Source of the DNA: Trogon surrucura | Lineage: Eukaryota; Chordata; Aves; Trogoniformes; Trogonidae | Direction of reading: 5' to 3' | Assembly: GCA_020746105.1 (NCBI GenBank) | Contig: CM036622.1 | Coordinates: forward strand, 43,873,477-43,937,476 | Length of the DNA: 64,000 bases | In this document: piece by piece, positions 33,485 through 46,500 of the stretch | Layout: each line of letters opens with the position of its first letter | Position numbering within the stretch: position 1 is the stretch's first letter | Notes under the pieces: model-generated | Told to the model about the DNA's origin: nothing | Seen by the model: only the letters and a program-made list of their open reading frames with translations | The model's database searches: none | Translations under genes and position numbers: made by a program

Positions 33485-36400
33485 AAGAGTAAGTCTTTTC
33501 TTGCTCCAGATACTTCACCTGCTCTCAGAGGAGCCTATAGCATCCTATGGCAAGGATACAATTTACTGTTAATTCTCTGCTGTGCTCACAGCATGTTGGA
33601 TTTTTTCACCATTTCAATCTACAGTGTTCTGTAGGAAAAAAAAATTACTTCAACAGCAGTGTTGCCATGTAATTATAACCTCTATATATACCTACCTTCC
33701 TTCCCTCGCTTTTCCTCCCACTCACCACCAGCACCTTATCTCTAAATCCTCCTTCTTCCTTGGTGCCTATGGGAGGAGGTGAACTTTACAGCATGTCCAT
33801 GGACTCACATTTCGCATGCGGAGGGGCAGAAGGTTTGCACACTTAAACCCCTGTGGTGTGCACTTGAAAATTTCAGTTTCATTTAGCAGAGGATAAGAGC
33901 TCTGGTGAAGGTTTTCCATTAACTTCATCCCAGCCACAGTGCTGACATCATCAAATCCCCAGCAAGGGGTACCATTGCTGCATCTTTGTAGTGAAAAGGT
34001 GAAACGGGTCTGTATAAACACATAAATTTAACTTGCTACCCAGGGTGTGCTTTAGAATACTGTGGAATTTCCCTGAAAGATTAATGATGTTAAAAAGTGC
34101 TAATGGGAGGAGAAAGCAACTTGTAGCCGTACGGCCATTAGAGGTGGCGCAGGCTGCCAAGCTGCTCACCCGTGCTGCCCCACGCCTGGGATGGCACGAC
34201 GTGGCATGGGAGCCTGCCTGCCCCACCACAGCAAGCCGAGCATGAGTTGATCATGTTTCCAACAAGCCGTGGGCCAGCTTGGGGAAGAGTTCCCCGGCGG
34301 TTGCTGTCAAGCGTGTCGATCCTCCCTCTTCTGTGGAGCAGGCATACTCTGAAATGACAGGGTTTTTTCCAAAGTGCTCGTCTGCCTTTTTTGTTTGCCT
34401 CCTCAAGTGGAAGAACACTCTCTGCATTAATACACTGCCACAGCTCTTTCAGAAATATTGGCCTGGCCTTGCCTGTCTGTCTGCAGAGCCCCTCAACTGG
34501 CTGGTGGGAAGGATGAGTCTTCTCTCCCTGTTTCTCTCTGCATGTGCCCACATCACCCCAGCAGCCCACCTGGGCCCCAGCCTACTCCCCATCTTCCTGT
34601 CCAGTCTGGGTGCCAAGAGCTGCCTCTCTGCCCCATGCTGACACTTTTTTCCCTCTCAGTTCTTTCAGTGAGTGAGGATCCCTCTGTAGTTTCAGCCTTG
34701 GTGTGACAGTTGGATTTTGGACACTGCCAGCTGGAAAGATTTTCTGTCCAAGAGAACATTACTCAGTGCTCCAGGATACGGAAAAAAAAAAAAAAAAAGG
34801 AGAAAAAATTTGGCAACTTATACCCCAACCCTGGGAGACCCATTGACAGCGAGCATGGAGAGCCAGGCTTCATCTCCAGCTTGTTCCTGCACACCCAGGC
34901 CATGTTTGCAAGCCCAGAGTTGGTTGCGCTTGGCATAAACCGAATATATGAAGCCAGGCACACAGTCAACACAATGGGCACACTGAATTCCTTAAACAGA
35001 TACAAATGTAGGTCTCTGATTTCAAGTCCATGCCCTTGCCAGCTTGAGATTCTTAAAAAATTTAAATTCCATGTTCTGGAGTGTATAGTTTTAACTTGGA
35101 GAAAGAGAAAGTCCTATCCGTAGGCTTGGCTAAAAGATGAGATGCATCCCATAAGATATTTTCTTTTCTGCATTTAACAGAAAATTATGTCCTTCTGTGT
35201 TAACCCGTATATGACCAGAGAGTTATTTCTACAGAACCCACTGCCAAAGCCTGACCTGCCATGTGGGCTGCCTAACAGGGCACCAGAAACTGGTGAGGAG
35301 GACACTGGTGGGGCAGAAACCAAAAGGACTATGGAAATATCTGCTCCTGGAGGAGCCATAGGCAGGAAATCCTCACCACGGTGAGCCCGGCTGCTCTGTG
35401 GAGCTGCTTCCAGAGGAATGGGCTGGATCACTGCACAGCCTCTGCTTTGCCTCTGACGTGACGGAAGAGAAGCACCGCAGCAATCCCTTGTGCTCTGAGG
35501 CTGATCCCGTCTGACTTTCTGCAACTACACTCAACGGATAGAGATGATTAGAGCAAATTCCGGTGCTCTTTGGCTCTCCCTGGTGCCGGGATGATGATGA
35601 GCAGTGACAGTTGCACGACTGCTGTCCTTTTCCGTGGTGGATATTGGAGATGTAATGAGAGAGACGTGGCAGTACGTGCTGCTTCTTGCAGCTCAGTTCT
35701 GGGAGGCTTTTGGCCCTGAACATCCTCACTGACATAAGAGAAATAAGAATTGCATTGGAAGGTGCCTGGAAAAGCAGAATATTTGAATCCGTAGACACAT
35801 ATATCAACATTTTTACCCATATTTCTCCAAGGATATGTGACAGATTAGTTTTTTGCTTTGGGGAGGGGGAGGAAAGACCAGAGTGGACACCTTACCTGGC
35901 TGCACCAGAAGCCAGGTGCTGCTGTGTGTGCTCCATGATGCATGCACTCTCTCTTCAGATCCAGGTCACCCTTCAAATGCCACCAGAGCCCAACTGCCCC
36001 GTGGTAACTCACATTCCTCCACCTCTGTCCTCCCTCACTTAGGTCAGTGATCCTTCCTTCACTTACCTCATGCCGCGGGCATGCCGGCGTGCCTGCGTCT
36101 GCGGCCAGAGGGTTGGCTGGAGACCAGGCACGTGCTGCTGCAAGGTGAACGGAGGCGTCCAAGCAGTGCCGTCAGCACAGTGGTATTTGGGTTGAGGTAA
36201 CCCACCGCAGGTGATGTCAACACTGGCAGCAGAAAGACAGCTTCCTGACGTCTTTGGGTTTTGTTTACAAAGCCTGAGCCTCGGTCGGCGGCAGCCACGC
36301 TGACATGGCCAGCAGGAAGGTGGTTGTAATCCAGGCTTCAGAATAAAAGATGCCATTTTTCTGTCTTCAAAGACACTGAGCTGTATAGGCACAGTGTTTG

Positions 36401-39160
36401 CAGGAGGTGCACTCTCTCTTCGGGAGGAGAGAGCTTTTAGTGAAATAGCTTCTCATCTAGCCTCTGACATATGGGACGCTGAGCAGCAAAAGGACAGTGG
36501 GAAGCCAAAGTGAAGGACAGCACATTTTGTTTTGAAACTTCAGTAGCTGGTTACAGAGAGAAAATGGTTTTAATATAAGGTCCAGTACATCCACATTTGG
36601 CAGTGGAAACTGGCCAGTGGAGTTTTAGCTGTATTTCATATTTAAGAACAGATGTGAAGCTGAAGGTCTGTTATTGCTGGGCATTTCTCAGCTATTCTTT
36701 GCCATGAGGCATTTCTCATGTTTTATACCCCAGTGTAGTTCCCCTCCCATTGCTCTAGTCCTGAAAGATTTGAATTCAAATTTTATTTTGGAGAAATGGA
36801 AAAAGAAAATATGTTGTCTCCCACCACCCTCTACTCTCTTTCCTATCTGCCTCTCACACAGAAAATTACTAACCCAAAGGCTGTTCTGGGATCTCTGTTG
36901 GTCTTTGTCATGCATGAGGTGGAAGCTTGGTGATGAATTTTTTTCTGCGAGCAGAGACCATGATCATTCCTACTGTTCACTTCAGTTGTGCCAGTGCAAC
37001 TGCCTTTTTTGGGCTGTAGCACAAACTATGTCAGTGAAATGATTTGGGTTAAGAAATCGCAAGCCAAGAGGGGAAATCTGTGTCTGTTTAATATATGATC
37101 AAGTAGACCAAACAGTTTACTTTTCTTACCCATTTTACAGAAGTGAAGTAACTGCCTGCTGGCAAGTGAGGCGAGATGCTGGGCTAGATGCGGCCAGCAG
37201 CTGTGCAGCCCCTGGGCAACGGGGCTGCATGCTGGAGGCTGCTGGAACCCCCCAGCTGGTCTTGGGACAGGGGCTGGTTGTGTTGATACGGTAGATGATT
37301 GCCTCTTTGCTCCAAATCCATAATGAGTTGGTGTCCCAGGATACACTGGGACTCACATACCAGCTAATGAGGGATGGATTTGGAGGTCACCATCACCGGG
37401 AAACGCACTGGCAGCACAGTGTTGTGAAATGTGTCATCACCGGTGTGGAAAAATACAGAATAAAGCCATAAAAGCAGATACTCCAAAGGAGAAGAAGCAT
37501 CATGAGGTCTCATCGTTTCTCTTTACTCTTTCCAATATGCTCCATTTACAGCCTGTGACCCTGTGCTCTATCCTCTACTCAGGTTCTTTCTCGTGTCTCA
37601 CCATGTGCCTGGTCATGCCATCAGTAACTGTCACAGCAGTGCCGCATTCTTTCACCTGCTCTAAGCTTCTCTTCAAACATTACCAGCTACATGATCCCAC
37701 TGTCATGAAAAAAACAACAAAAAATATAATTTCTAGCAGCCAGGAAGCTGGCATATTTCTAGTTGTAACAAAAAAAAAAAGTGGCCATAGCCTGATTTGT
37801 ACTGATTTCCTTTAGTTAGGCCAAAAAATGTGACTATTTCAAAGCTGATTTATATTTCTAACTGAAGTCCAGAATCTTAATCTCCCCTGCTGTTTCCCCC
37901 ATTTGAACTATGCTTGGCTTTGTGCAGAGTGAGGAATTAGGGTCAGAGGTGGAAGTCAGAAGGAAGAAGGATCAATTGTTCCTATTGCAAAAGTAAACAG
38001 CAGTAAGTGCTTAATTGTTTCTATATTTTTTAATCAAGTGGATTTTTCAGACTCCTCCAAAGAGCCATCAGTGTGCGCAAGCAGAGACTGAAAACAAATC
38101 AATCCACGTCCATCTCCTCTCTTCAGGTGCTTGTTTTTCTTGTCGTCAGTCCAGGGTGAGGACAAACTCCTTCAGCGCTCTAGGCCTCTGTGCAGGAAAG
38201 GGTGCAAGAAACCTGCTTCTCAGAGGATCAAAACGGCGGTATCCAACCCCAAACCCTGCTTGGTCACTTTCTGGGTGCAGTGCGGCAATGTAAGTGCATG
38301 CTCAGCCCAGAAAGCCCAGTCCTGCCCTCGCCTCTTCCAGCACCATCAAGGGACCATGGCACAGGGCTCTGACCCCCTAAGAGCCCTTGGAGACTGCAGA
38401 AGGAAAACAAACTTATGCAAAAACAAGCTCTTCGGTGAACACAAGAGCTACTGATGTCTCCTTTCCAATGGATTTGCGTTTCACGCTTGCCCTGGGAAAA
38501 AGTTGTCTCCTATGTTTTACCTTCCGAAGCAGGTAAGCTTCACCTAAAGCAAAGAATAAGAGGGTTTTCCAAGAGCCTAGCTCCATTTCAACATCAGCCA
38601 TTCTCTGTATGCCCTGGTCCTGATGCCAGCCAGGCTCCACGATGGATGGAGGCAAAGCACATGGCTTTGCACCACACCCCAGTCCCCAATGCTCTGTCTG
38701 CGGCAGCTGAGCACTATGGAAAGCTTCACCCATTTTGGAACCAGGATCACCAGACATATAGTGACAGGCTGGGCTCCTGGCTGCCCTCACATTTACACGT
38801 CTCCCTGTCAGCCTGAAGCTGCCCAGGAATTCCCCCTCCAGTGGGATTTTTAACTGCTCCTTCCTTGCCCTCTTGGAAATGTGCTGTTTATTTTATGCCT
38901 AGCATGTGTCCTTCAGGTGCAAGTCTTCAAGTAACTGAGGGCCAAACTGGGCTCTGCTTCACTCTGATTTCTAGCAGACTGACTGTGTTGAGCAAGAACC
39001 AGTCCCTGTTGCCCAGACCAGCCCTCCCCCTCAGCCCTTCACAAAGACACTTAAAGGTGCAGTTTCCCCACAAAGACAGGGATGTCTGATGCTCTAGGAT
39101 GAAACTGGACTGTCATGGTGATGAATGATACCCCTGTGCTTGAAATGGCCTGGTGGATGG
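33485..39160. other. Intergenic DNA, no gene seen
   Basis: No convincing coding exon is seen. An A-run at about 34782-34798 has no identifiable retrogene attached. A small CpG-dense patch lies near 36068-36110 and another GC-richer stretch near 36280. The open frames reach at most about 145 codons, overlap each other and match no family I know. Confidence 0.5.
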
Positions 39161-39162
39161 TG

Positions 39163-39488
39163 AGAGTGTCACGAGGATGGAGCCAGGCTCTTCTTGGTGA
39201 CAACCAATGATAGGACAAGGGGTAATGGGCTGAAACTGGAACATAAGAGGTTCTGCTTAAACTCGAGAAGAAACTTCTTCTCAGTGAGGGTGACGGAACA
39301 CTGGAACAGGCTGCCCAGAGAGGTTGTGGAGTCTCCTTCTCTGGAGACATTCAAGACCTGCCTGGACATGTTCCTGTGTGGCATAGTCTAGGCATTCCTG
39401 CTCTGGCAGGGGGATTGGACTTGATGATCTTTCGAGGTCCCTTCCAATCCCTAACATTCTATGATTCTATGATTCTATGATTCTATGA
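39163..39488 (+). mobile_element. CR1 LINE 3' fragment with octamer tail
   Basis: This copy begins GAGTGTCACGAGGATGGAGC and ends in several perfect ATTCTATG units (39463-39488). It is about 96% identical by eye to the copy at 7921-8233, so both come from one subfamily that was active at a similar time. Confidence 0.92.
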
Positions 39489-42400
39489 CTGGGAAGGACT
39501 GGATAAGTTTTTAGAGGCTGGCTGTCTTATATCCTACAGATGATATTTTCCCCCTTCAAGTTTTTCCCCCCTTCATTTATTTTTCCCCCAAGATTTTGTG
39601 TGTTTTGACAAACAAATGTAACCAGGATGCTGAGGGATTAACCAGGTTTGGAAAGACTTTCATGACTGTTGCTGATTTGGCTGTTATATTTCTCCTGCAT
39701 TTCCCAGACTCACTAGAAGGCTGCAGTGTTCCCCTATGGGGCATAATGCGCATTGCATAAACCCAGGCTGCTACACTGTAGGTTAACTCCGAGCAAAGCA
39801 GAGATGAATAAAAGAGTTTAGCTTGGGCAAGAGGCACACCCTCTATTTTGGCAAGAAGCAGTTCAAATTCTTACTCTGATTTACGTTAGTTTATAGAAAA
39901 GGCTGTACTGAGCTCTTGAAGCATGTGGTAATATTTAACTGTATGAAACTTGGATCCAGCTTCAAGTACTGCATGTGGGGAGATCAAAGCTAATAAACTA
40001 TATATTTTACATAGGGAATATTTGTGATGAAGAAAAATTCATATCGTCAATAGCCAACAGAGAGAACCTCATTCAAAAACAAAGGCTGGCGTGATGATGT
40101 TCCTCTGTTTGCTTGTGTTGCAGGGAGGTTGTTTATTAGAGCCACCATTTTACTATAAACTCTGCAAAGGCTTGTGTACTTTGCACGAAGGCGGTTGTGC
40201 TCCCGGGGCTGGGGCCAAGGCGGGTGGCAGCAGTCGAAGCTGGGTTCTCCGGGGGTGGCAGCTCTGCCTCCTGTGCCAGGGAAGGGGTGGGGGCTGCGCC
40301 TTCCCTCTCCAGCAACAACATGGAAAATATTTTCCTCCTGGTGTAGTCAGGCTGATATAACTGCCTCTAACAACGGCTTTCTGAAAGAGAAGGAGAGAAG
40401 AAAACCTTTGCTTGTCTGTTTTTCAACCAGTTGCCTCGTCCCAGCTCAATAGGAAGCGAAGGTGACCAGCAGTGCCTGTCCTAAGGAGTACGAGGAAGGC
40501 CGTGGTCCTCTTGCACCCCTGGCACTCCTGCTGACCTTCTAACTATCGCCATGGAAGGTCCTTCACTGCAGAGGATGGCAGCTGTTCCCTCTGCTATCCT
40601 CTTCTGAGACCTCCCCTCTCCCTGTCCCTGCTCTCTCTCCCTCACCTTGTGCAGTTCAGCTTTTATGTCCTGCTTATTTACGTGAAGCCAGCTCTCCAGG
40701 GCTGCCCCACATGGCTATTTTAGTCATTTCCTCCAGCAAGTTCCTGTGATTGTTGGGCTGGCATTGTGTGAGTCACCCACCACGCTTCCTCCCACGCTCC
40801 CTCCCAGCTGGGAAAAGCCTCCCCCTGCTAATATCCCTTTGTTAACCAAACCATCCTGAAGTAATCCCACCTTTAACACCACAAAGGCCATGCCTGGTGA
40901 TGGCAGCTCTGTGCTTTACAGGTGCCTGCACGGGTGATGAAGGCAGAGGACACCACCAAGACAACTGGCAAAGCTACCAGGGACAGGAGAAAACAGCTGG
41001 GCTGACCTGCCCCTTCATTTTCTGCCTGCAGCTCTGCGTGATAACCCAGTGCCTGGGGCTCTCCACTGGCAGCAAAGCCAAATTTCAACCACCGAGGGAT
41101 CCAGACCTGTGGCTTCACTCCTGCTCTATGTGCACAGGACCAAACCTGCTGGGGAGCACTTGCCCCCTGGCAGTGACCTCCCTCATGGCCTCTCCTCACC
41201 GTAGAACACCTGCACACTGCAGCCAGCATCTGCTAGCCCTGGCATGGGCAGTGGTGTGTTTGTAAAACCAGCTGAGACTGCTTTAGTAGACTCGAGGCAC
41301 CGCAAACTACGTAACTCAAAGCCACAAGCCTCTGTGACAGAGCCCTTTTGGTGACAGAAATCCTCAGTGGTGGCTATCACCACCCCGTGATGGAGAACAA
41401 GGTTGGCAGGAGCCACCCCAGCACACCGCATGTGCGCAGGGTGATGAGAGGCTGCATGGTGCATCTGGGCACCACATGTCCCCAGGAATCCTGGGCACAC
41501 ACCTGGCCAGGGATGCTGGCTTGGCTCTCCTGCAAATGAGCTGCTAGCATGTGAGCTCTGACAGTATCCAATATATACACAGGGCAGGTACCTAAACACA
41601 CGTGATGGGCAAGTGTTAAAAATCTGAAAGAAACAGCCCAGCATGTTTCTTTACTGTCAGTCATGGTTTTTTCACGTGTTTGTTTTGCTTTGGGCTTTCG
41701 GTCATAAAAAATAAAAACACATTACTTTTTTTTTCCCTAAATAACAGATTAGCAAGAGGTTAGCTTTTCTGCCCTCATAAGAGTGGAAAACATCAGCAAG
41801 CTTGACTCTAGCAATTCTTTCATTTTATTTGATTTGTTTTCACCTTTGTGTTGTGCTGGACAGACTAATCCTCAGGGATGCTCCTTGCACACCAGCCTTG
41901 CCTGCATTCACAGAAGTCTAGCGTTATGCATGTAGGAACATTACCTCTGGCCACTAGTCGCCCCATGAGGTGCCCAAGGACACCCTCCACCCCAGTGTTG
42001 CTGCCTTCCACTGAGTCTGGTGTGATGCAGCAACAAGGAGTCCTTTGGAGTACGCCTGCATGTACGCGATGGCGGGATGCTGAGCAGGCAGCCCCACAGC
42101 AGCTGGGCAGGGGAAGGTGTGGACCATGATCATGGATTTTTTGTGGTTATCCAAGTGGATGCTTTTCTGAAGCTGCCCTTGAAAGACTAGGGATCATACC
42201 TGGGTTTTATACAGTTCTTCCTTATACAGGAGGAAAACTGGCATTTCTCCCCCATTACCAGCCGAGAATGTTGGCTTGTCTAATGTTATTTCTGCTGCTT
42301 GTTAAGTTTGCTCTTCAGTAACCAGTGACACGCTTCTCACTGGGAAGGTACTAACATCATCACTCGGCTGCAGGCAATAATTTTCCTAACACCCTGATGT

Positions 42401-42588
42401 TTCTTACTTAGTACCAGTAGTATGTGCGGAAACCTGTACTTCGGAGGGAGCAGATGGCGAAAGGGCCCTCCAAGAGTGCTGGGGGAAAAGGAAGGCTGGA
42501 TTGCCACAAGCAGAAGCATCTTCTGGCTCTGTGCCTGGCTAACATCATCCCAGACATTGCTAGTCTGAGGTTTTTCTAGCACAAGAAG
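39489..42588. other. Intergenic DNA, no gene seen
   Basis: No recognised gene or transposon. A GC-richer stretch lies at about 40190-40310. The open frames (up to about 150 codons) lie on both strands and look random. Confidence 0.5.
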
Positions 42589-42604
42589 ACATGGCATTGA
42601 ATCC

Positions 42605-43421
42605 ACTCCCAGCAAGTTTGCCGACGACACCAAACTGTGTGGTGTGGTGGACTCGCTTGAGGGAAGGGATGCGATCCAAAAGGACCCTGATAGGCTTGAG
42701 AAAGGGACCCTGATAGGCTTGAGAAATGGGCCAGTGCAAACTGCATGAGCTTCAACAAGTCAAATGCAAGGTCCTGCACCTGGGTCAAGCTAATTCCAGG
42801 CACAAATACAATCTGGGCATGGAGTAAGTTAAGAGTAGCTCTCAAGAGAAGGACTTGGGGGTGTTGATAGATGAGAAGCTCAACATGAGCCGGCAGTGCG
42901 CTCATGCAGCCCAGAAGGCCAGCCATGTCCTGGTATGCATCAAGAGGAGCGTGGCCAGCAGGTTGAGAGAGGTGATTTTCCCCATTTACTCTGCTCTTGT
43001 GAGACCCCACCTCAAATACTGCATCCAGTTCTGGTGTCCCCACTGTAAGAGGGACATGGATCTGTTGGAATGAGTCCAGAAGAGGGCCACAAAGATGATC
43101 CAGGGGTTGAGGCACCTCTACTATGAGGACAGGCTGAGGGAGCTGGGATTGTTCAGTCTTGAAAAGAGAAGAGTCCAGAAGGACCTTAAAACTGCCTTCC
43201 AGTACCTGAGGGTTGGGGAGGGACTTTTTACAGAAGTGTCTACGGATAGGACTAGGGGAAATGGATTTAAGTTAAACAGATTTAGATTGGATCTTAGGAA
43301 AAAGAATTTCAGTATGAGAGTGGCAAGACTCTGGAATAGATTGTCCATGGAAGTTGTGGATGCCCCCTTCCTTGAGGTATTCAAGGCCAGGCTGGACGAG
43401 GCCTTGAGCAATCTAGTCTAG
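42605..43421 (+). pseudogene. CR1 ORF2 remnant (RT palm to carboxyl end)
   Basis: The coding remnant is split over frames. [10 protein letters not shown] near 42611 is followed by the 23-bp duplication, which shifts the frame. The next pieces are 42855-43073 ([20 protein letters not shown] ... [14 protein letters not shown]) and 43095-43421 ([20 protein letters not shown] ... GNGFKLNRFRLDLR). No intact protein can be made from it. Confidence 0.85.
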
Positions 43422-43492
43422 TAGAGAGGCGTCCCTATCCATGGCAGGGAGGTTGGATTAGTTGATCTCTAAAATCCCTTCCAACCTAGGCC

Positions 43493-43540
43493 ATTCTATC
43501 ATTCTATCATTCTATCATTCTATCATTCTATCATTCTATG
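43493..43540 (+). repeat. Octamer tail of the CR1, six units
   Basis: Five ATTCTATC units and a final ATTCTATG occur in perfect phase. This is the terminal microsatellite typical of CR1. Confidence 0.9.
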
Positions 43541-43544
43541 ATAA

Positions 43545-46500
43545 GGTGGGAAGAAAATGAAAGGAGTTTAGAAGGAAAGGCCCCCAAAAAGGGGCCTGTG
43601 AGCTAAATCCTATGACTTCTCCTCATGGCTTCACTTCAGATGTGCTGATCCAGTAGTGATGCAGGAGGGAGGTTCAAGCCAGTGTCATCTGGAGGGTTGC
43701 CATGAATCACATGTTGGTCTTGGCCTGTCCTTCAGCATCTCACAGGATGAGACCATGAAGAACAACTGGTTTAGGTCTGAGGGAGGGTGCATGGTCTATT
43801 CTTCCTGGGTTCTTTTCAATGCACGTGCAAGGGGCCAGACTTCCTCTCCTAAACACTGTGTTCTTACCCCCTAAGGAACGTGCTGCTACTCTGTACATAT
43901 GAAAAGGCAGGTGACATACCCAAATTACTTACTTTGTCTCCGCAGTTATTAATTCTCCATCCAGCAAACAGCTGCAGGGAAGCTGTTGGCTCCGAGCCTG
44001 GTACAACAACACAGAAACACAGGGGTAATACACCCAGGCCTTTCCTTCCCTTGTCATTTCTCAGAGCATCTGTGATCTTATTTCCTAAAAAAAAAAAAAA
44101 AAAGAAATAATCTGAAAATCACCTGAAGCTCATCAAAATCAGGAGATCAGGAGGGCTGAAAGTGCCTCCTCACAGCTGTTTGGGGTTGTGCTACCGCTGG
44201 GGGTCTATCCTGCTTTTGAATTTTTCTCTAAAGCCAGTTGGGATGGTCGTTGTTGGAATAGGTTGCTGTGCCCCCCTCCCTGAAACACCCTCCTGAATTT
44301 CAATGCCACTGGTCCAGCTGATCCTCGCTGAAGTTCTCTTTGCTGTCTCTCAGCAGGGATACTGGGCTGTCACAACAGCAAAAGCATTAAGGACCCTACT
44401 TCCTTCTGAATTCAATTGGCTTGGAAACCCTCAAAACCCTTGGATTTGACAAGTAGCTGGTGAGCTGGAAAATATTTGTTTTACTCACAGTTCTGCTGCC
44501 TCTGACACTTGAAACAGCAGGAGAGACAATGAAGGATTCGTTCCTTTTGCATCCCCTATGCCTACAACCTTGCATCCTTGTCTTTACCAGGGCTATGGAG
44601 AATAGGACCCCTGAAGTTGTTTTTTTTTTTCCAAAGATGAGATTTTCCGGTGCAGCCAACTGGCTACCATGAGTTAAAGACGAAAACATACAAGAATTTG
44701 ATAAAGTCATATCCCAGGCTTCCCTCACACAAAGCTCTAGTTTTGTGCTGATCTGTATCTACTACCTAGGTCAGTGGAGTAATCATCTTAACTACTCAGC
44801 TAGTTATATTACCTTTAAGGCTGGAGCATCTCACAATGGTGAAAGTGGTTCTCACATGAGCTGCCTTCTACAGAAAAGAGTGAAAAAATCATGAGGGTAA
44901 ATGACTTGCCAATGTCAAACAAATGTTTGCAGTGAAATGGAGTCTCCTGAGTTCCCGATTGCCACCAAAGACACTGCAAGACCTCAGCAGAAATGCAAAT
45001 ATTCGGACCAGGATGCTCAGGGATAACTTAGACCACTTACAACCTCTGTGCATTTTGAAAAGTGTATGCCTGCTCTGCTTTAAAGCCAGCCCTTAAAGCC
45101 TTAAAATTTTCTGGCACTGGCACAGGGATGCTCTGACTGACCTAATTCTGCTGATCTTTCTCATCTATAACCTCCGTGGTTCGTTGACTATGGGGATTGC
45201 TGGCTTTCTCATTAGTGGTTGGAAAGTATTTTTATGCTCTTTTTCACCCAGCACAGAACACAGAGCAAAATCTTCCACAAGGTTATTCTCCGGTGCAGGT
45301 CAGGGCTGCAGTCCATGGAGAAGCAGGGTCCTGCTGCAAACTCACCCCTTTTCCCTAAGAACAGTGCAGCCAAGAAAATGAATCAGACCTACAGTATTCA
45401 CATAGAAAAATCTCCCTGTGTTGGCACCTTATTACATCAGCTGCTCAAACTTGGGATTTCTTTATCGAGGATGGTTCTCTAAGCGCATAGCCCTGAACTA
45501 CTGCTACATCTCTCATTCCACTTCTGGGCAGTGGAGCTGCTGCTCGCAGACTGGCAGTGGATGTGTGTGATAACACAGGGGCTCTGGGGGGGGTTTCTGT
45601 CACCTTCCCCCTCCACTATCGATTGGGATGATGCTTCCTGGGCTCCCGCGCACCAGCTCAGGTGAGGCTGTGCAGCTGCAGAGGGAGCAGGCAGCCCTTC
45701 TCCACAGCACCCCCGAACAAGCCATCACTGTCCTTCTAGACTTACACGGGGAGGAGGAGGAGGAGCAGCGTGGGCGATCTTGCAATCTCTTGCCCTCAAG
45801 TCAGCAAGATAAGGAACAGAGCTGAGGTTACCATGAAACTCTCTCTCCCAGCAGCTAGCAGGCAGTGGAGGTTGTATCCGTCTCAGGGACAGCACTATTC
45901 CCCGCACACCTACACCTGTGCTCTTCTTTCCAGACTGGAACTGGACGCTGTTGTTTCTTCTTAGTTGATTTTTCAATTTCCTTGGTGTCCCTTTTGATGT
46001 TCCACAGGCAGGGGCTCTGCTGGGGACCCTCACCCACTGGATGCCAGTGTTGTACCAGGCACCATGGTGCAGAGCCCACAAAGGAGTGGTGAACACCAAC
46101 ACCTCACTGCAGATACCACGCAGGACATTTTTCATTCTTCACACATCACGGTGCTTCCCTTTACATGTTTCCTCTTAAACACTGACTTGCTCTTTCTTAA
46201 GGGGGAGAAAAAAAAAGGGGCAACTATTAATTAAGGCTAAGTTTTCACAAATACCTTCTCAGAGGCCTTTGGTGAAGATCAAATATAGTATAACATTAAA
46301 TATTTAGTGTGTCCTCTCAAAAGGGATTTGCTCTTTACATATGAAAAAGGGATGAGACTTAAAGATTAAACAGATCTTTTTAATATCCAGCTTCAGTGAC
46401 TCAAAATAACAATGCAGGCAGTAGTGACTGAAGAATTTGCATGTGAGGGATTAGACACAGTGATTAGTTATCAGGGACAGAGCACAGGTCTGGGGAAGCT

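Larger units (their letters stand above)
42590..43541 (+). mobile_element. CR1 LINE fragment, RT to 3' end
   Basis: This 5'-truncated CR1 begins inside the reverse transcriptase. The bases at 42605-42640 encode [13 protein letters not shown], with the catalytic FADD box preserved. It runs through the [17 protein letters not shown] region and the 3' noncoding end to six ATTCTATC/G octamers (43493-43540). A 23-bp tandem duplication at 42682-42727 and a stop near 43073 break the frame. Its last 80 bases resemble the tail of the SINE at 21.8 kb. Confidence 0.92.

Noticed and set aside
34782..34798. An A-run as the tail of a processed pseudogene
   Set aside because: The sequence upstream does not translate into any recognisable protein and no target duplication is evident.
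43493..43540. CRISPR-like direct repeats
   Set aside because: These are 8-bp units with no spacers at the end of a CR1 element in a vertebrate genome.
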